Origin: Anaerolineae bacterium
GTDB lineage: Bacteria > Chloroflexota > Anaerolineae > B4-G1 > SLSP01
Assembly: GCA_026645815.1 (NCBI GenBank)
Contig: JAPKMR010000008.1
Coordinates: 44,338 to 108,337 of the forward strand
Length of the DNA: 64,000 bases
Direction: 5' to 3'
Shown: positions 28,802 to 35,971 of the stretch, one piece after another
Layout: each line of letters opens with the position of its first letter
Numbering within the stretch: position 1 is the first letter of the stretch
Made by a program: the position numbers and the translations under genes
The notes under the pieces: generated by a model
Told to the model about the DNA's origin: nothing
The model's input: only the letters and a program-made list of their open reading frames with translations
Databases searched by the model: none

Positions 28802-28984
28802 TTTCTCCTCCATGATTTGATATGGGATATACTACTGACACTAGGGGCTATACCTGGCATTCGTTTCCGTTGCGTTGATCCTCCTCATTTTACTAAAGCG
28901 CTGCCTGGGTAACTCGTGCTTGAGATTGGTGTGGCAATGCGCCTTTTGATACTGAATTTCCGGTATTCGAGTAAACTTGTACAA

Positions 28985-29096
28985 TTGCGCTCACAAACAC
29001 TCTCATTATAGCACCCAAGATGCGCAATGTCAAGCATTAAAATGCTTAAAAATTTATAAACGCCATATTCGAGCAATTAAGTTGACAAACGCGCAA
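28985..29096. promoter_or_regulatory. Repeated GCGCAA motif in divergent promoter region (candidate operator)
   Basis: The hexamer GCGCAA occurs at 29022-29027 and 29091-29096 and inverted at 28985-28990. The first lies in the -35/-10 spacer of the minus promoter, the second in the spacer of the plus promoter, and the third just after the expected minus start site, inside TTGTGAGCGCAATTG. Placement in both promoters is what one expects of an operator for the divergent DeoR regulator. A LacI-type repressor encoded elsewhere is also possible because of the TTGTGAGCGC half-site. Binding is inferred. Confidence 0.45.
29005..29033 (-). promoter_or_regulatory. Consensus sigma-70 promoter of the glycan operon
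   Basis: Read on the minus strand, TTGACA (29033-29028) and TATAAT (29010-29005) are separated by exactly 17 bases, a perfect consensus. The start site would be near 28998, giving a leader of about 190 bases before the binding-protein gene. Such a strong promoter would normally need repression. Confidence 0.85.
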
Positions 29097-29110
29097 AAAC
29101 GCGCTATAAT
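29082..29110 (+). promoter_or_regulatory. Consensus sigma-70 promoter of the DeoR gene
   Basis: TTGACA (29082-29087) and TATAAT (29105-29110) are separated by exactly 17 bases. The spacer holds two ACGCGC units in direct order. The start site would be near 29117, about 130 bases before the regulator ATG. The -35 element is 48 bases from that of the divergent operon promoter. Confidence 0.85.
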
Positions 29111-29245
29111 AGAGGCAATTGGGACGCATTTTTCCGAAGGTCTGATGAATCTATTGTGTGCCCGACCAGTGAAAGGGCGAGACGATAGGAAGTTCCGTTC
29201 GACGCCACACACTGTTAACTCATATTGATCTCTTAAGGAGAACCC

Positions 29246-30034
29246 ATGTTACCCATTCAGAGGCATCAACGAATTCTGGAAATGTTGGAGCGGGAACCTG
29301 TCGTGACGGTTGGGCAAATGGCGCAGCAACTGAACGTGGCTGAATCTACCATTCGCCGCGACCTGGATACTTTGGAAGCCGAGGGGCATGTAAAGCGCAC
29401 TTTTGGTGGGGCGGTATTGAGTCCGTCCCGACCTGCTATAGAGGAGCCTGCGTGTCTGGAGCTCGAACAGAAGGTCACCCATCAGGAGGCGAAGGAGCAA
29501 ATCGCCCGCGCTGCTGCGGCGATGATTGCAGATAATGAAGCCGTCTTCCTGGATAGTGGTACCACGACGGCGCGGATTGTCCCGCACATCCTCGACCGCC
29601 AGGGGTTGACGATTGTGACTTGCGACCTCAATATTGCTGTATGCCTCTCGCGCAGCCCGAATATCTCCACGGTCGTTATCGGTGGGGAATTGCATGTGCC
29701 CACACTGAGTTTCACGGGCTTGCTGGCGCAGAAGGCAATGGAGCTCTTTGACCTGAACTTTAGCAAAGCCTTCATCGGCGCGCGGGGTGTTGCCGCTGCC
29801 TATGGCATCACCAACCGTGTCAGCGAGCGAATCCCTCTCAAACGCCTGGCAATCCAGCGGGCACGGGAGGTTATCGTTGTAGCCGATGGCAGCAAGATTG
29901 GAATGCTCGCGCCCAGTCAGGTCGCGCCAATTACCTCCACAACCTATCTGATCACCGATGCCTCCGCGCCCGCTGCCGAGCGTGCCGCTATCGCGGGGCA
30001 GGGTGTCAAAGTGATTGTGGTGGATGTGGGATAA
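29246..30034 (+). CDS. DeoR family transcriptional regulator
   Basis: A 262-residue DeoR/GlpR-type repressor. The N-terminal winged helix (about 1-57) has RHQRILEMLE and the recognition pattern VAESTIRRDLDTLEAEG. The C-terminal sensor domain (about 75-235) has FLDSGTTT and later VVADGSKIG, the usual phosphosugar-binding features. Relatives respond to sugar phosphates. The gene is divergent from the glycan operon and is the only specific regulator near it, so it most likely controls that operon and itself through the shared intergenic region. A strong AAGGAG precedes the ATG. Confidence 0.9.
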   Translation: MLPIQRHQRILEMLEREPVVTVGQMAQQLNVAESTIRRDLDTLEAEGHVKRTFGGAVLSPSRPAIEEPACLELEQKVTHQEAKEQIARAAAAMIADNEAVFLDSGTTTARIVPHILDRQGLTIVTCDLNIAVCLSRSPNISTVVIGGELHVPTLSFTGLLAQKAMELFDLNFSKAFIGARGVAAAYGITNRVSERIPLKRLAIQRAREVIVVADGSKIGMLAPSQVAPITSTTYLITDASAPAAERAAIAGQGVKVIVVDVG

Positions 30035-30117
30035 TAATCGGCAGTCCTGCGATACACTCCGTCTAGATTCCTGCTACCCCCTGCCAGGCTGGAATACGGG
30101 TAATCACTGCCTGCATC

Positions 30118-30840
30118 TCATGCAGTTTTGACGTGCGGCTTGCCTCCAAGGGCGACCCATGTGGTGGCGCTGTGAAAACCAGTGCTCAGCACCCGCTCAC
30201 GCAACGCTGCCCCGCGTGCTTGTAGCTCGGGATGCCCTGCGGCGCGCTGAAGGTAGCGCTCGAAAACAGGGTCCAGTTGGATGAGAATTGCCGGGTCTTT
30301 GGGGTCCTCGCTCATGTCTGCAAGGTCGTAGAACGTCAGCTTCTCCAACCCTAGATTTTCAACCATGGCGACGAGCGTTTCCCGTTGGTAGGTCTCATGG
30401 TGGGTGATACCGTTGAGGGAATCTATTGCCGCCCACCAGTGGTGCAGGTGGACGTGAGTGAGTTGTGTCTCAGTTTGCTCGTCGCGGACCATTTCTGCCA
30501 CCAGCAGGTGTCCGCCGGGACGCAACACGCGCAGCATTTGCTGCAGGAGCGCTGCCGGATCATCGAAGTGATGGAGCGAGTTGGCGATACAAACCAAATC
30601 GAAGGAGGAAGCGTCGAAACTCGGAGACATTGCATCCCCCAAGACAAAACGAATAGCCGGTTTGTCGGAGAAGGTGGTCGCAAAGGCTGCTGCTGCGCGT
30701 TCGTTGACATCGAGTCCAATGATCTCGGTATAGGTGGGCAGACCCTCCAGCAAAAAATGGATGAAGCTACCGCTACCCGTAGCCACATCGAGAATCCGAC
30801 CTCCAGGAAGATGACCGAGGATATCTTTTGGGGTGATCAA
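30118..30840 (-). CDS. Class I SAM-dependent methyltransferase
   Basis: A 240-residue UbiE-like methyltransferase. The SAM-binding motif is RILDVATGSGSF, the acidic end of strand 2 is IGLDVNE, and post-motif residues ANSLHHFDDP and LRPGGHLLVAEM follow. The substrate is not identifiable. The start is uncertain. A TTG at 30840 has AAAGGA 7 bases ahead and begins where relatives begin (LITPKDIL). A GTG at 30918 would add 26 basic residues and has a badly spaced ribosome site. It converges with the DeoR gene. Confidence 0.75.
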   Translation of the reverse strand: MITPKDILGHLPGGRILDVATGSGSFIHFLLEGLPTYTEIIGLDVNERAAAAFATTFSDKPAIRFVLGDAMSPSFDASSFDLVCIANSLHHFDDPAALLQQMLRVLRPGGHLLVAEMVRDEQTETQLTHVHLHHWWAAIDSLNGITHHETYQRETLVAMVENLGLEKLTFYDLADMSEDPKDPAILIQLDPVFERYLQRAAGHPELQARGAALRERVLSTGFHSATTWVALGGKPHVKTA

Positions 30841-30930
30841 TGCGTTGTCCTTTCGTTTTTTGCGCTTCCAGAATGATTGCTTACGGATAGCACTGCCAGG
30901 TGCTTTGCTTTGTAGCACCTTTGATGTCGC

Positions 30931-31590
30931 TCACTGTGCTGTTTCGAATAACATCACAATCTCACTCGCCAGACCAACGGCTTGTTTGCCGGCATCAATG
31001 AGGGTGTACAGACGTTTGGGATCAGGCGCTGCGTCTTCTCGGGCTTGCTTAATCAACCGCCAGAGATTCTGCTCGAAACTCCATTTGTTTGAGCGCGGCA
31101 TGGTATACCAACGTTCGCTACCGATTCTCGCTGCGTACCAGCGCAGATCATCAATAATGGTAAGAAGTCGTTGGGCTTCATCGGGGAGGGTGTTCTCGGA
31201 AGTGATGAGTATCCGGTAAGCTGTTTCCAATTGCTCCAGCATTGTCTCTACAGTGGGTCTCGGCTCAGGCTCGACAATCTTCGTCACCCTCCCAAGGATG
31301 TCTGGCGCTGCAACCCACCCATTGATTTTACCCAGACTGTTGACGATCAGGAACTGCCCATCCTGAATATTTCCAACGATATGGAAGATGTCACTTTGAT
31401 GCCACTTCACCAGGACCATGTCCCCAACCTGAATCTCGCTGGGATCCGTTATTGGTGACATCGTGAGCGTCTGTCCATGTTTGAGGGCGGCGCGCATCGA
31501 AGCCAGGTTGCCGCCATCTGGGACAGTCCAGGTATAGGATTGGCCCTCCTTTAGGGCTTCCAGCAAGGGGTCTTTCTTGTGTTTCGACAT
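30931..31590 (-). CDS. Hypothetical protein with S24/S26-peptidase-like and DinB-like parts
   Basis: A 219-residue protein in two halves. Residues 45-105 (QVGDMVLVKWHQSDIFHIVGNI, then LIVNSLGKINGW) resemble the beta-rich core of LexA/signal-peptidase-type S24/S26 folds. The catalytic Ser and Lys of those peptidases are not evident, so it is probably a non-peptidase relative. Residues 110-219 are helical and contain NKWSFEQNLWRLIKQA, which resembles the DinB four-helix fold. I know of no function for the combination. The ATG has GGGAG ahead. It belongs to a loose minus-strand group with a kinase and a methyltransferase. Confidence 0.55.
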   Translation of the reverse strand: MSKHKKDPLLEALKEGQSYTWTVPDGGNLASMRAALKHGQTLTMSPITDPSEIQVGDMVLVKWHQSDIFHIVGNIQDGQFLIVNSLGKINGWVAAPDILGRVTKIVEPEPRPTVETMLEQLETAYRILITSENTLPDEAQRLLTIIDDLRWYAARIGSERWYTMPRSNKWSFEQNLWRLIKQAREDAAPDPKRLYTLIDAGKQAVGLASEIVMLFETAQ

Positions 31591-31677
31591 TGGTATCTCC
31601 CTTGGTCATCATTTGCCCGCTAGTAGTTTCGGTCTGTGGGTTGCCACCTAAGGCTTGGGAGCTGGTTTTGCGGATTA

Positions 31678-32223
31678 TCAGGTTAGCTCCGGAACGCTGG
31701 TTTGAGAAAGATTTGCGATCTCGGCAGCTATTTTCTCAATCAACTCCTCTACACATGCGTCAGATTCTCTCCCTGCCGTGTCAATTCGAATGATCTCTTT
31801 GTCCCATGCCTGGTAATTTCGCGCCTCGATTTCTGACCAGGTGGGTAGGTCGAAGTTGGGGATATCTGCCTCTCGGCTTTCGGCTCTGCGCCGGTGCTCT
31901 GCTTTATCTGAACACACGACCTCAATGTTGATGATAACGCCGCCATGGTCGAGCGCCAGGGCTTCCCACTCGTTGCGCGTCAATGCCCACGGATTGCAGC
32001 AATCTACAACGACGGTGTTTCCGACCTGCAAATTATCCGCGACTATCCTGTGGGTGAGGCGATATCCTTCTCCTTGAACAGTCATGGAACAAAGCTCTCG
32101 CAGCCCTTGCTCGATGGTATCGGGCCGAAAATAGGCGGCTTTGTAGGCTCGCGCCAGGCTCCTTGCCAGCATCGTCTTTCCTGTGCCGGGTAACCCGGAA
32201 AAGATGAGCAGAATTGCATCCAT
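31678..32223 (-). CDS. P-loop kinase-like ATP-binding protein
   Basis: A 181-residue AAA_33/zeta-toxin-like small-molecule kinase. The Walker A motif is FSGLPGTGKTML, followed by FRPDTIEQGL, a Walker-B-like VVVDCCNP and a lid region AEHRRRAESRE. Proteins of this type phosphorylate diverse small molecules such as gluconate, aminoglycosides or nucleotide-sugar precursors. The ATG at 32223 is chosen because the fold starts right after it. The ribosome site is weak. There is no antitoxin-like neighbour, so a toxin role is not supported. Confidence 0.65.
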   Translation of the reverse strand: MDAILLIFSGLPGTGKTMLARSLARAYKAAYFRPDTIEQGLRELCSMTVQGEGYRLTHRIVADNLQVGNTVVVDCCNPWALTRNEWEALALDHGGVIINIEVVCSDKAEHRRRAESREADIPNFDLPTWSEIEARNYQAWDKEIIRIDTAGRESDACVEELIEKIAAEIANLSQTSVPELT

Positions 32224-32367
32224 GCGCTTTCTCTGATGAGCGACTTTCGTACTGAAAAGATTATGGTCTTCTTGACGATAGGGAATAGTTACGCTTCGCA
32301 TGTCACTCCTGCCCCTGTTTCTGGAAACCTGCGAACTGAAGTGTTGATCACGCTATGGAAAGGAAAT

Positions 32368-32607
32368 TCAATCTTTCTTTCCGAAATACTTAAAGAAGAG
32401 CTCTTTCGAGAGTCTGGCGCCTTCAGGGGTGACTTCCACTGAGGCGGATTTGCCTCTGGGATCGCCAATATAGCCCTTTTGGTGTAACCGGTCCATGGCC
32501 TGCCAATCCAATCCCTTCCAGGCTCTGGTGGCGTATTTGTCTTGTGAACTGGTGAGATATAGCAACGCCAGAATCATCTCATCCACTTTATCCCTATCAT
32601 ATTCCAT
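32368..32607 (-). CDS. DUF6429 family protein
   Basis: A 79-residue protein that matches the DUF6429 pattern: it begins MEYDRDKVDEM, has ALLYLTSSQDKYATRAWKGLDW in the middle and a winged-helix-like end (LHQKGYI, EVTPEGARLSKELF). Function is unknown. The shape suggests a small MarR-like wing without a clear dimer domain. Two ATG codons in tandem precede the conserved start. The second is better spaced from AGAGG. The frame runs open upstream into the kinase gene, but that part is antisense-like noise within the acetate-kinase homologue. Confidence 0.65.
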   Translation of the reverse strand: MEYDRDKVDEMILALLYLTSSQDKYATRAWKGLDWQAMDRLHQKGYIGDPRGKSASVEVTPEGARLSKELFFKYFGKKD

Positions 32608-32674
32608 CATACACCTCTTTGAGCGGTGTTTGTTGGCAGAGCACTGCGGGAAAGCCGCCCTAAAACAATGAGCC

Positions 32675-33877
32675 TCACAGTGTCTTCTGCAGCAAGCGTA
32701 GCCCTTCTGCGGCAATGATGCCTTCTTCGTCGTTGGGGACGACCAGCACCCGCACGCGGTCTGCCCCGATTTCGGCGATGGCCTCACCGTGCGCGGCTTC
32801 ATTTCTCTCCGGATCGAGGCGTATGCCACACCAATCCATACCGGCGCAGGCGGCGGCGCGCACCTCTGGTACCTTTAACCCCACGTCATCGGTGAAAATC
32901 AACACATCCAGACCTCCCAGCACAGCGATGAGGCTGCCCAACGCCAGTTTGAGGCGGTGACTGTAGGCCGCAAAAGCCAGCTCGGCGCGTGCATCTCCCT
33001 GCTCATCGCGGCGACGTAGAATGTCGCGGATGTCGCTGGAGAAACCCGAGATGCCTAATAGCCCACTTTCGTGATTCAGCATTCGTGTGACTTGTGTAGG
33101 GGTATAGCCGTGCTGAGCGCATAGTTCCAGCACTACCGTGGGGTCCAGGTCTCCGCTGCGCGTGCTCATGATCAGCCCGGGCAAGGGAGAATAGCCCATG
33201 GTGGTTTCGATAGATTGCCCATCCCGAATTGCAGCGGCGCTGGCGCCGCCTGTACCCAGATGGCAGGCGATGACTTTGAGTCCCACCAGATTGCGATTCA
33301 GATAACGCGCGGCGGATTCCGTAACCGATTGGTAGCTTAGCCCGTGGAAGCCGTATTTGCGAAAGCCATAGTGCTCTGCGATTGCGTATGGCAGCGCGTA
33401 GGTGCTGGCTTCCGGTGGCAGCGTTGCATGGAAGGCAGTATCGAAGGTGGCGTATTCTGGAACGCCCGGGTAGGCTTCGAGTGCGGCGCGAATCACGGTC
33501 ATCGAGTTGGGGTTATGTAGCGGGGCTAACGGCAGGCAGCGTTCAAGCGTCGCTAACGTCTTTGGGGTCAGCTGCGTGGTGCAGTCAAACAGCATTCCCC
33601 CATGTACAAAGCGGTGCCCAATGGCTTCCACGGGTAGTTTTCTCTCGTGCAAAAAATCAAAGATCAGCTTCGCGGCTTGTAGATGATTGGGAATTTGGGT
33701 AACCTGTCGAACTTGCTCTGTCTTAAAACGATGTTCAATAAATGCGGGTTCGGTACCGGTAACTCCGACGCGATGCGCCTTGCCTGATCCAACTATGGAC
33801 AAAGCCTCCGGGTCCTCGGCGGTGAAGAGCTTGTAGGAGAGTGAAGAGCTGCCACAGTTGAAAACCAGAATTTGCAC
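32675..33877 (-). CDS. Acetate kinase homologue (divergent nucleotide motif)
   Basis: A 400-residue acetate/propionate-kinase family protein that would interconvert acyl phosphate and acetate. Catalytic residues known from acetate kinase are kept: N7 (NCGSSS), R89 (GHRFVHGG), D146 (FDTAFH), H178 (YGFHG) and R240 (STRSGDLDP). Two motifs differ. The phosphate loop reads HLGTGGAS where HLGNGAS is usual, and the adenosine motif reads FTDDVGL where FTxGIGE is usual. The phosphoryl donor or acyl chain may therefore differ. It starts with GTG after a strong GGGAGG site. No phosphotransacetylase gene is nearby. Confidence 0.78.
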   Translation of the reverse strand: MQILVFNCGSSSLSYKLFTAEDPEALSIVGSGKAHRVGVTGTEPAFIEHRFKTEQVRQVTQIPNHLQAAKLIFDFLHERKLPVEAIGHRFVHGGMLFDCTTQLTPKTLATLERCLPLAPLHNPNSMTVIRAALEAYPGVPEYATFDTAFHATLPPEASTYALPYAIAEHYGFRKYGFHGLSYQSVTESAARYLNRNLVGLKVIACHLGTGGASAAAIRDGQSIETTMGYSPLPGLIMSTRSGDLDPTVVLELCAQHGYTPTQVTRMLNHESGLLGISGFSSDIRDILRRRDEQGDARAELAFAAYSHRLKLALGSLIAVLGGLDVLIFTDDVGLKVPEVRAAACAGMDWCGIRLDPERNEAAHGEAIAEIGADRVRVLVVPNDEEGIIAAEGLRLLQKTL

Positions 33878-34027
33878 CTTGGACCTCCCGGAGTGATTCC
33901 CACCACTTACTCATTTCTCTGAACTGGACTTGCCTGACTGCCAGGCACCTGTTTGTGTTGGGGTGGTGGCTAGATCAAGATGTTTTTGTTATCGGGGCGC
34001 GCTACCAGCCCTCACTGTAACAACTCT

Positions 34028-34056
34028 AGTGTACATCAGGTCTGGATTATGGGCAA
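34028..34056 (-). promoter_or_regulatory. Possible promoter of the acetate-kinase homologue
   Basis: On the minus strand TTGCCC (34056-34051) and TACACT (34033-34028) are 17 bases apart, each matching four of six consensus bases. The start site would lie about 145 bases before the gene. The remaining 33878-34239 holds only a 6-bp hairpin (33931-33947) and no gene that I can support. Confidence 0.3.
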
Positions 34057-34239
34057 CGGGCGCGTTTGGGCGCATTTGTAGCAGGTGCAAGGGCTCCTGC
34101 GTCCCCTGTGAGGCTCGCAGTGCGAATTTGCCACGTCGTCAATGGGGTTGCAGAGCAGCCTCGTGGCTCTCGCTTCAAAGATTGCGTGAGGGGCATGGCG
34201 CAATTTCGGTCAGCGACCTGCTGCGAAAGCCTGAATCTC

Positions 34240-34401
34240 GGATGCGTTTCAACTTTGGGGTAAGAGCAAGACGGCTATCGTACAAATGCCTTTCTTTGAT
34301 TGATTTTTGGCGGCGGGGCTTGCCCCGCCGCCAAAAATCAATTTTTCTTCTGCGCCCTATAGGGGTGCCTGAGATTCTCACCCCCGTTTTGAAACGCCTC
34401 C
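34240..34401. repeat. MITE-like element with imperfect terminal inverted repeats
   Basis: The ends 34240-34266 and 34375-34401 are inverted copies matching at 20 of 27 positions, both including GCGTTTCAA. The centre is a perfect long palindrome (34300-34341). No transposase is encoded. A single copy of the left end recurs inverted at 51421-51446. It could be a miniature transposable element or a REP-like sequence. It sits directly upstream of the promoter of the thioredoxin-VKOR gene. Confidence 0.5.
34300..34341. repeat. Perfect 20-bp inverted repeat
   Basis: Arms 34300-34319 and 34322-34341 pair perfectly with only two bases between them. The GC-rich inner part (GGCGGCGGGGC) flanked by A/T-rich outer ends gives a strong hairpin with a T-run on either strand. 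It could end transcription from both sides. Confidence 0.75.
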
Positions 34402-34416
34402 CAAATCTCAGATAAA

Positions 34417-34445
34417 TTGACAAATATCAATCTTCTTTATATAAT
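34417..34445 (+). promoter_or_regulatory. Consensus promoter of the thioredoxin-VKOR gene
   Basis: TTGACA (34417-34422) and TATAAT (34440-34445) are 17 bases apart, a perfect match. The start would be near 34452, about 33 bases before the ATG. It begins 16 bases after the MITE-like element. Confidence 0.85.
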
Positions 34446-34484
34446 GGTTCTATTCGCTAGAGAAGGCTGAAGTGTGGGGGGAAA

Positions 34485-35669
34485 ATGAAACTTCGAACGA
34501 TGTTCTTACTGTTGTTATTGGGGTCACTGCTGGTAACCCTGGGACATGCGCTACCGGCATTGGCTCAGGGCACAGATTCGCCGACAGGTAAGGTCCGCGC
34601 TGTATACTTCACCTCGCCGCTTTGCTCTTTCTGCCTACAGGTGGAGGAACGTGATTTGCCCCCACTTGAAGCTCAGTACGGTGAGGATTTACATATCCTG
34701 CGGGTAGATACAACGACATCTCTGGGGCAGCGCCTGTTCCAAACCGCATGGGACCAATATGCGGTGCCTCTGGAGCGCCGTGGCACACCCACCCTCATCA
34801 TCAATGACACGGTGCTTGTGGGCGCTGCCGAGATTCCTGCGCAGTTGCCGGGTCTGGTAGCGGATTTGCTTGCCGCGGGTGGAAATGATTGGCCCTCTAT
34901 TCCGGGTCTGGAAGAAGCAATTGCCCTGGAGGAAGAACTTGAGGAGGCAGAGGGGCGCCCGCTGTGGCAGGCGCGTTTTCTGCGTGACCTGCCCGCCAAC
35001 GCCATCGCTGCAATACTGTTGGTGCTCATGGTTATCCTCGCGGTAGCTCTGACCCGTCCTGCGCTTTGGCGCTCGCAGTCTCTGGCGCGAGTCCCCTTAT
35101 GGGTCAAAATCGGTATTGCCCTGATCGGTTTGGGTGTCGCTCTGTACCTCTTCAATGTCGAAGTCACGAAAACCGATGCGTTTTGTGGTCCAATAGGGGA
35201 GTGCAATGTGGTCCAACAAAGCCGTTATGCAATCCTTTTCGGCTTTCTGCCGATGGCTCTATTGGGTGTGATTGGCTATGGGGCCATTCTCACGACGTAT
35301 ATTTACGAACAGTGGCTTAGAGGTCCGTATGCCGGTGCGATGCCACTTGCGCGTTTCCTACTCGCAGTTTTCGGCTTTCTTTTCTCAATCTGGTTGACCT
35401 ATTTGCAGCCCTTTGTCATTGGGGCAACGTGCATCTGGTGTCTAGCCTCCGCGATTACCATGACCCTGACCGCATCGTTGAATGCCGGATCCGGGTGGGG
35501 AGCATTGCAGACCCTTCAGAAACGTGGCTGGAAGGGTTATTGGCGCATGCTTCAGCGTGAGGCGCGCCGTCCCGCCGTGGAGGTCGCGACAACACCGACA
35601 GCGCGAAACCCTTCGACATCTCCGCGCCGCTCTGATGCGCGCAAGCGCTCTGGGCAACGTCGGCGTTGA
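34485..35669 (+). CDS. Thioredoxin-like/VKOR fusion, disulfide-forming membrane protein
   Basis: A 394-residue envelope protein. A Sec signal (about 1-28) is followed by an extracytoplasmic thioredoxin-like domain with CSFC (C47, C50) and cis-Pro-type GTPTLIIND. After a membrane span (about 172-190) comes a four-to-five-span VKOR domain with C234, C240 and S247, and the quinone-proximal pair CIWC (C316, C319). VKOR re-oxidises a thioredoxin-like partner with quinone, replacing DsbB and DsbA. Most bacterial fusions have VKOR first and thioredoxin last, and here the order is reversed. The last 50 residues are basic and disordered. It has its own consensus promoter. Confidence 0.85.
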   Translation: MKLRTMFLLLLLGSLLVTLGHALPALAQGTDSPTGKVRAVYFTSPLCSFCLQVEERDLPPLEAQYGEDLHILRVDTTTSLGQRLFQTAWDQYAVPLERRGTPTLIINDTVLVGAAEIPAQLPGLVADLLAAGGNDWPSIPGLEEAIALEEELEEAEGRPLWQARFLRDLPANAIAAILLVLMVILAVALTRPALWRSQSLARVPLWVKIGIALIGLGVALYLFNVEVTKTDAFCGPIGECNVVQQSRYAILFGFLPMALLGVIGYGAILTTYIYEQWLRGPYAGAMPLARFLLAVFGFLFSIWLTYLQPFVIGATCIWCLASAITMTLTASLNAGSGWGALQTLQKRGWKGYWRMLQREARRPAVEVATTPTARNPSTSPRRSDARKRSGQRRR

Positions 35670-35683
35670 TGTTCACGCTGACG

Positions 35684-35710
35684 TTACAGGTGCCTGAAAG
35701 GCACCGGTAA
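35684..35710 (+). terminator. Hairpin after the thioredoxin-VKOR gene
   Basis: Arms 35684-35695 and 35699-35710 match at 11 of 12 positions around a GAA loop, 15 bases after the stop codon. Only a short, broken T-run follows, so termination efficiency is uncertain. Confidence 0.5.
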
Positions 35711-35723
35711 AACCTTTGTCTAC

Positions 35724-35768
35724 GTTTTGTGGAACAGCGCTCTAGCGTTCTGAACTGTTCCACAAAAC
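35724..35768. repeat. 14-bp inverted repeat with long loop
   Basis: Arms 35724-35737 and 35755-35768 are perfectly complementary around a 17-base loop, which itself holds a CGCT/AGCG mini-stem. It follows the previous hairpin and may be a second terminator or a regulatory cruciform in the gap before the subtilase gene. Confidence 0.6.
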
Positions 35769-35862
35769 ATTTGAATTCCTTTTTGTGCTGTGGCGCGATC
35801 TTGCGTCGGCACTACTGAAAGCAAATCCCCTTTTGAATCTGCCCATGCATTTTTCTTGCGAT

Positions 35863-35878
35863 TAGTACTTAAGTACTA
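35863..35878. promoter_or_regulatory. 16-bp perfect palindrome upstream of subtilase
   Basis: TAGTACTTAAGTACTA is fully symmetric and lies 94 bases before the subtilase ATG in an AT-rich stretch. It has the form of a dimeric repressor site, though no regulator is known. I see no convincing -35/-10 pair next to it. Confidence 0.35.
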
Positions 35879-35971
35879 TTCATTTTGGGTTAGATTAATG
35901 TTAAAATTAGGTAGCGATTTCATACCTGTTGTGTTAATCCCGTCGGAAATTCGTCTACTGCAGGGGGAACT

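Noticed and set aside
30111..30129. Terminator after the DeoR gene
   Set aside because: Only a 6-bp stem with a 3-base loop and TTTT, partly inside the end of the converging methyltransferase gene. Too weak to claim.
31678..32223. Zeta-type toxin of a toxin-antitoxin pair
   Set aside because: The Walker motif fits many small kinases. No antitoxin-like small gene is adjacent.
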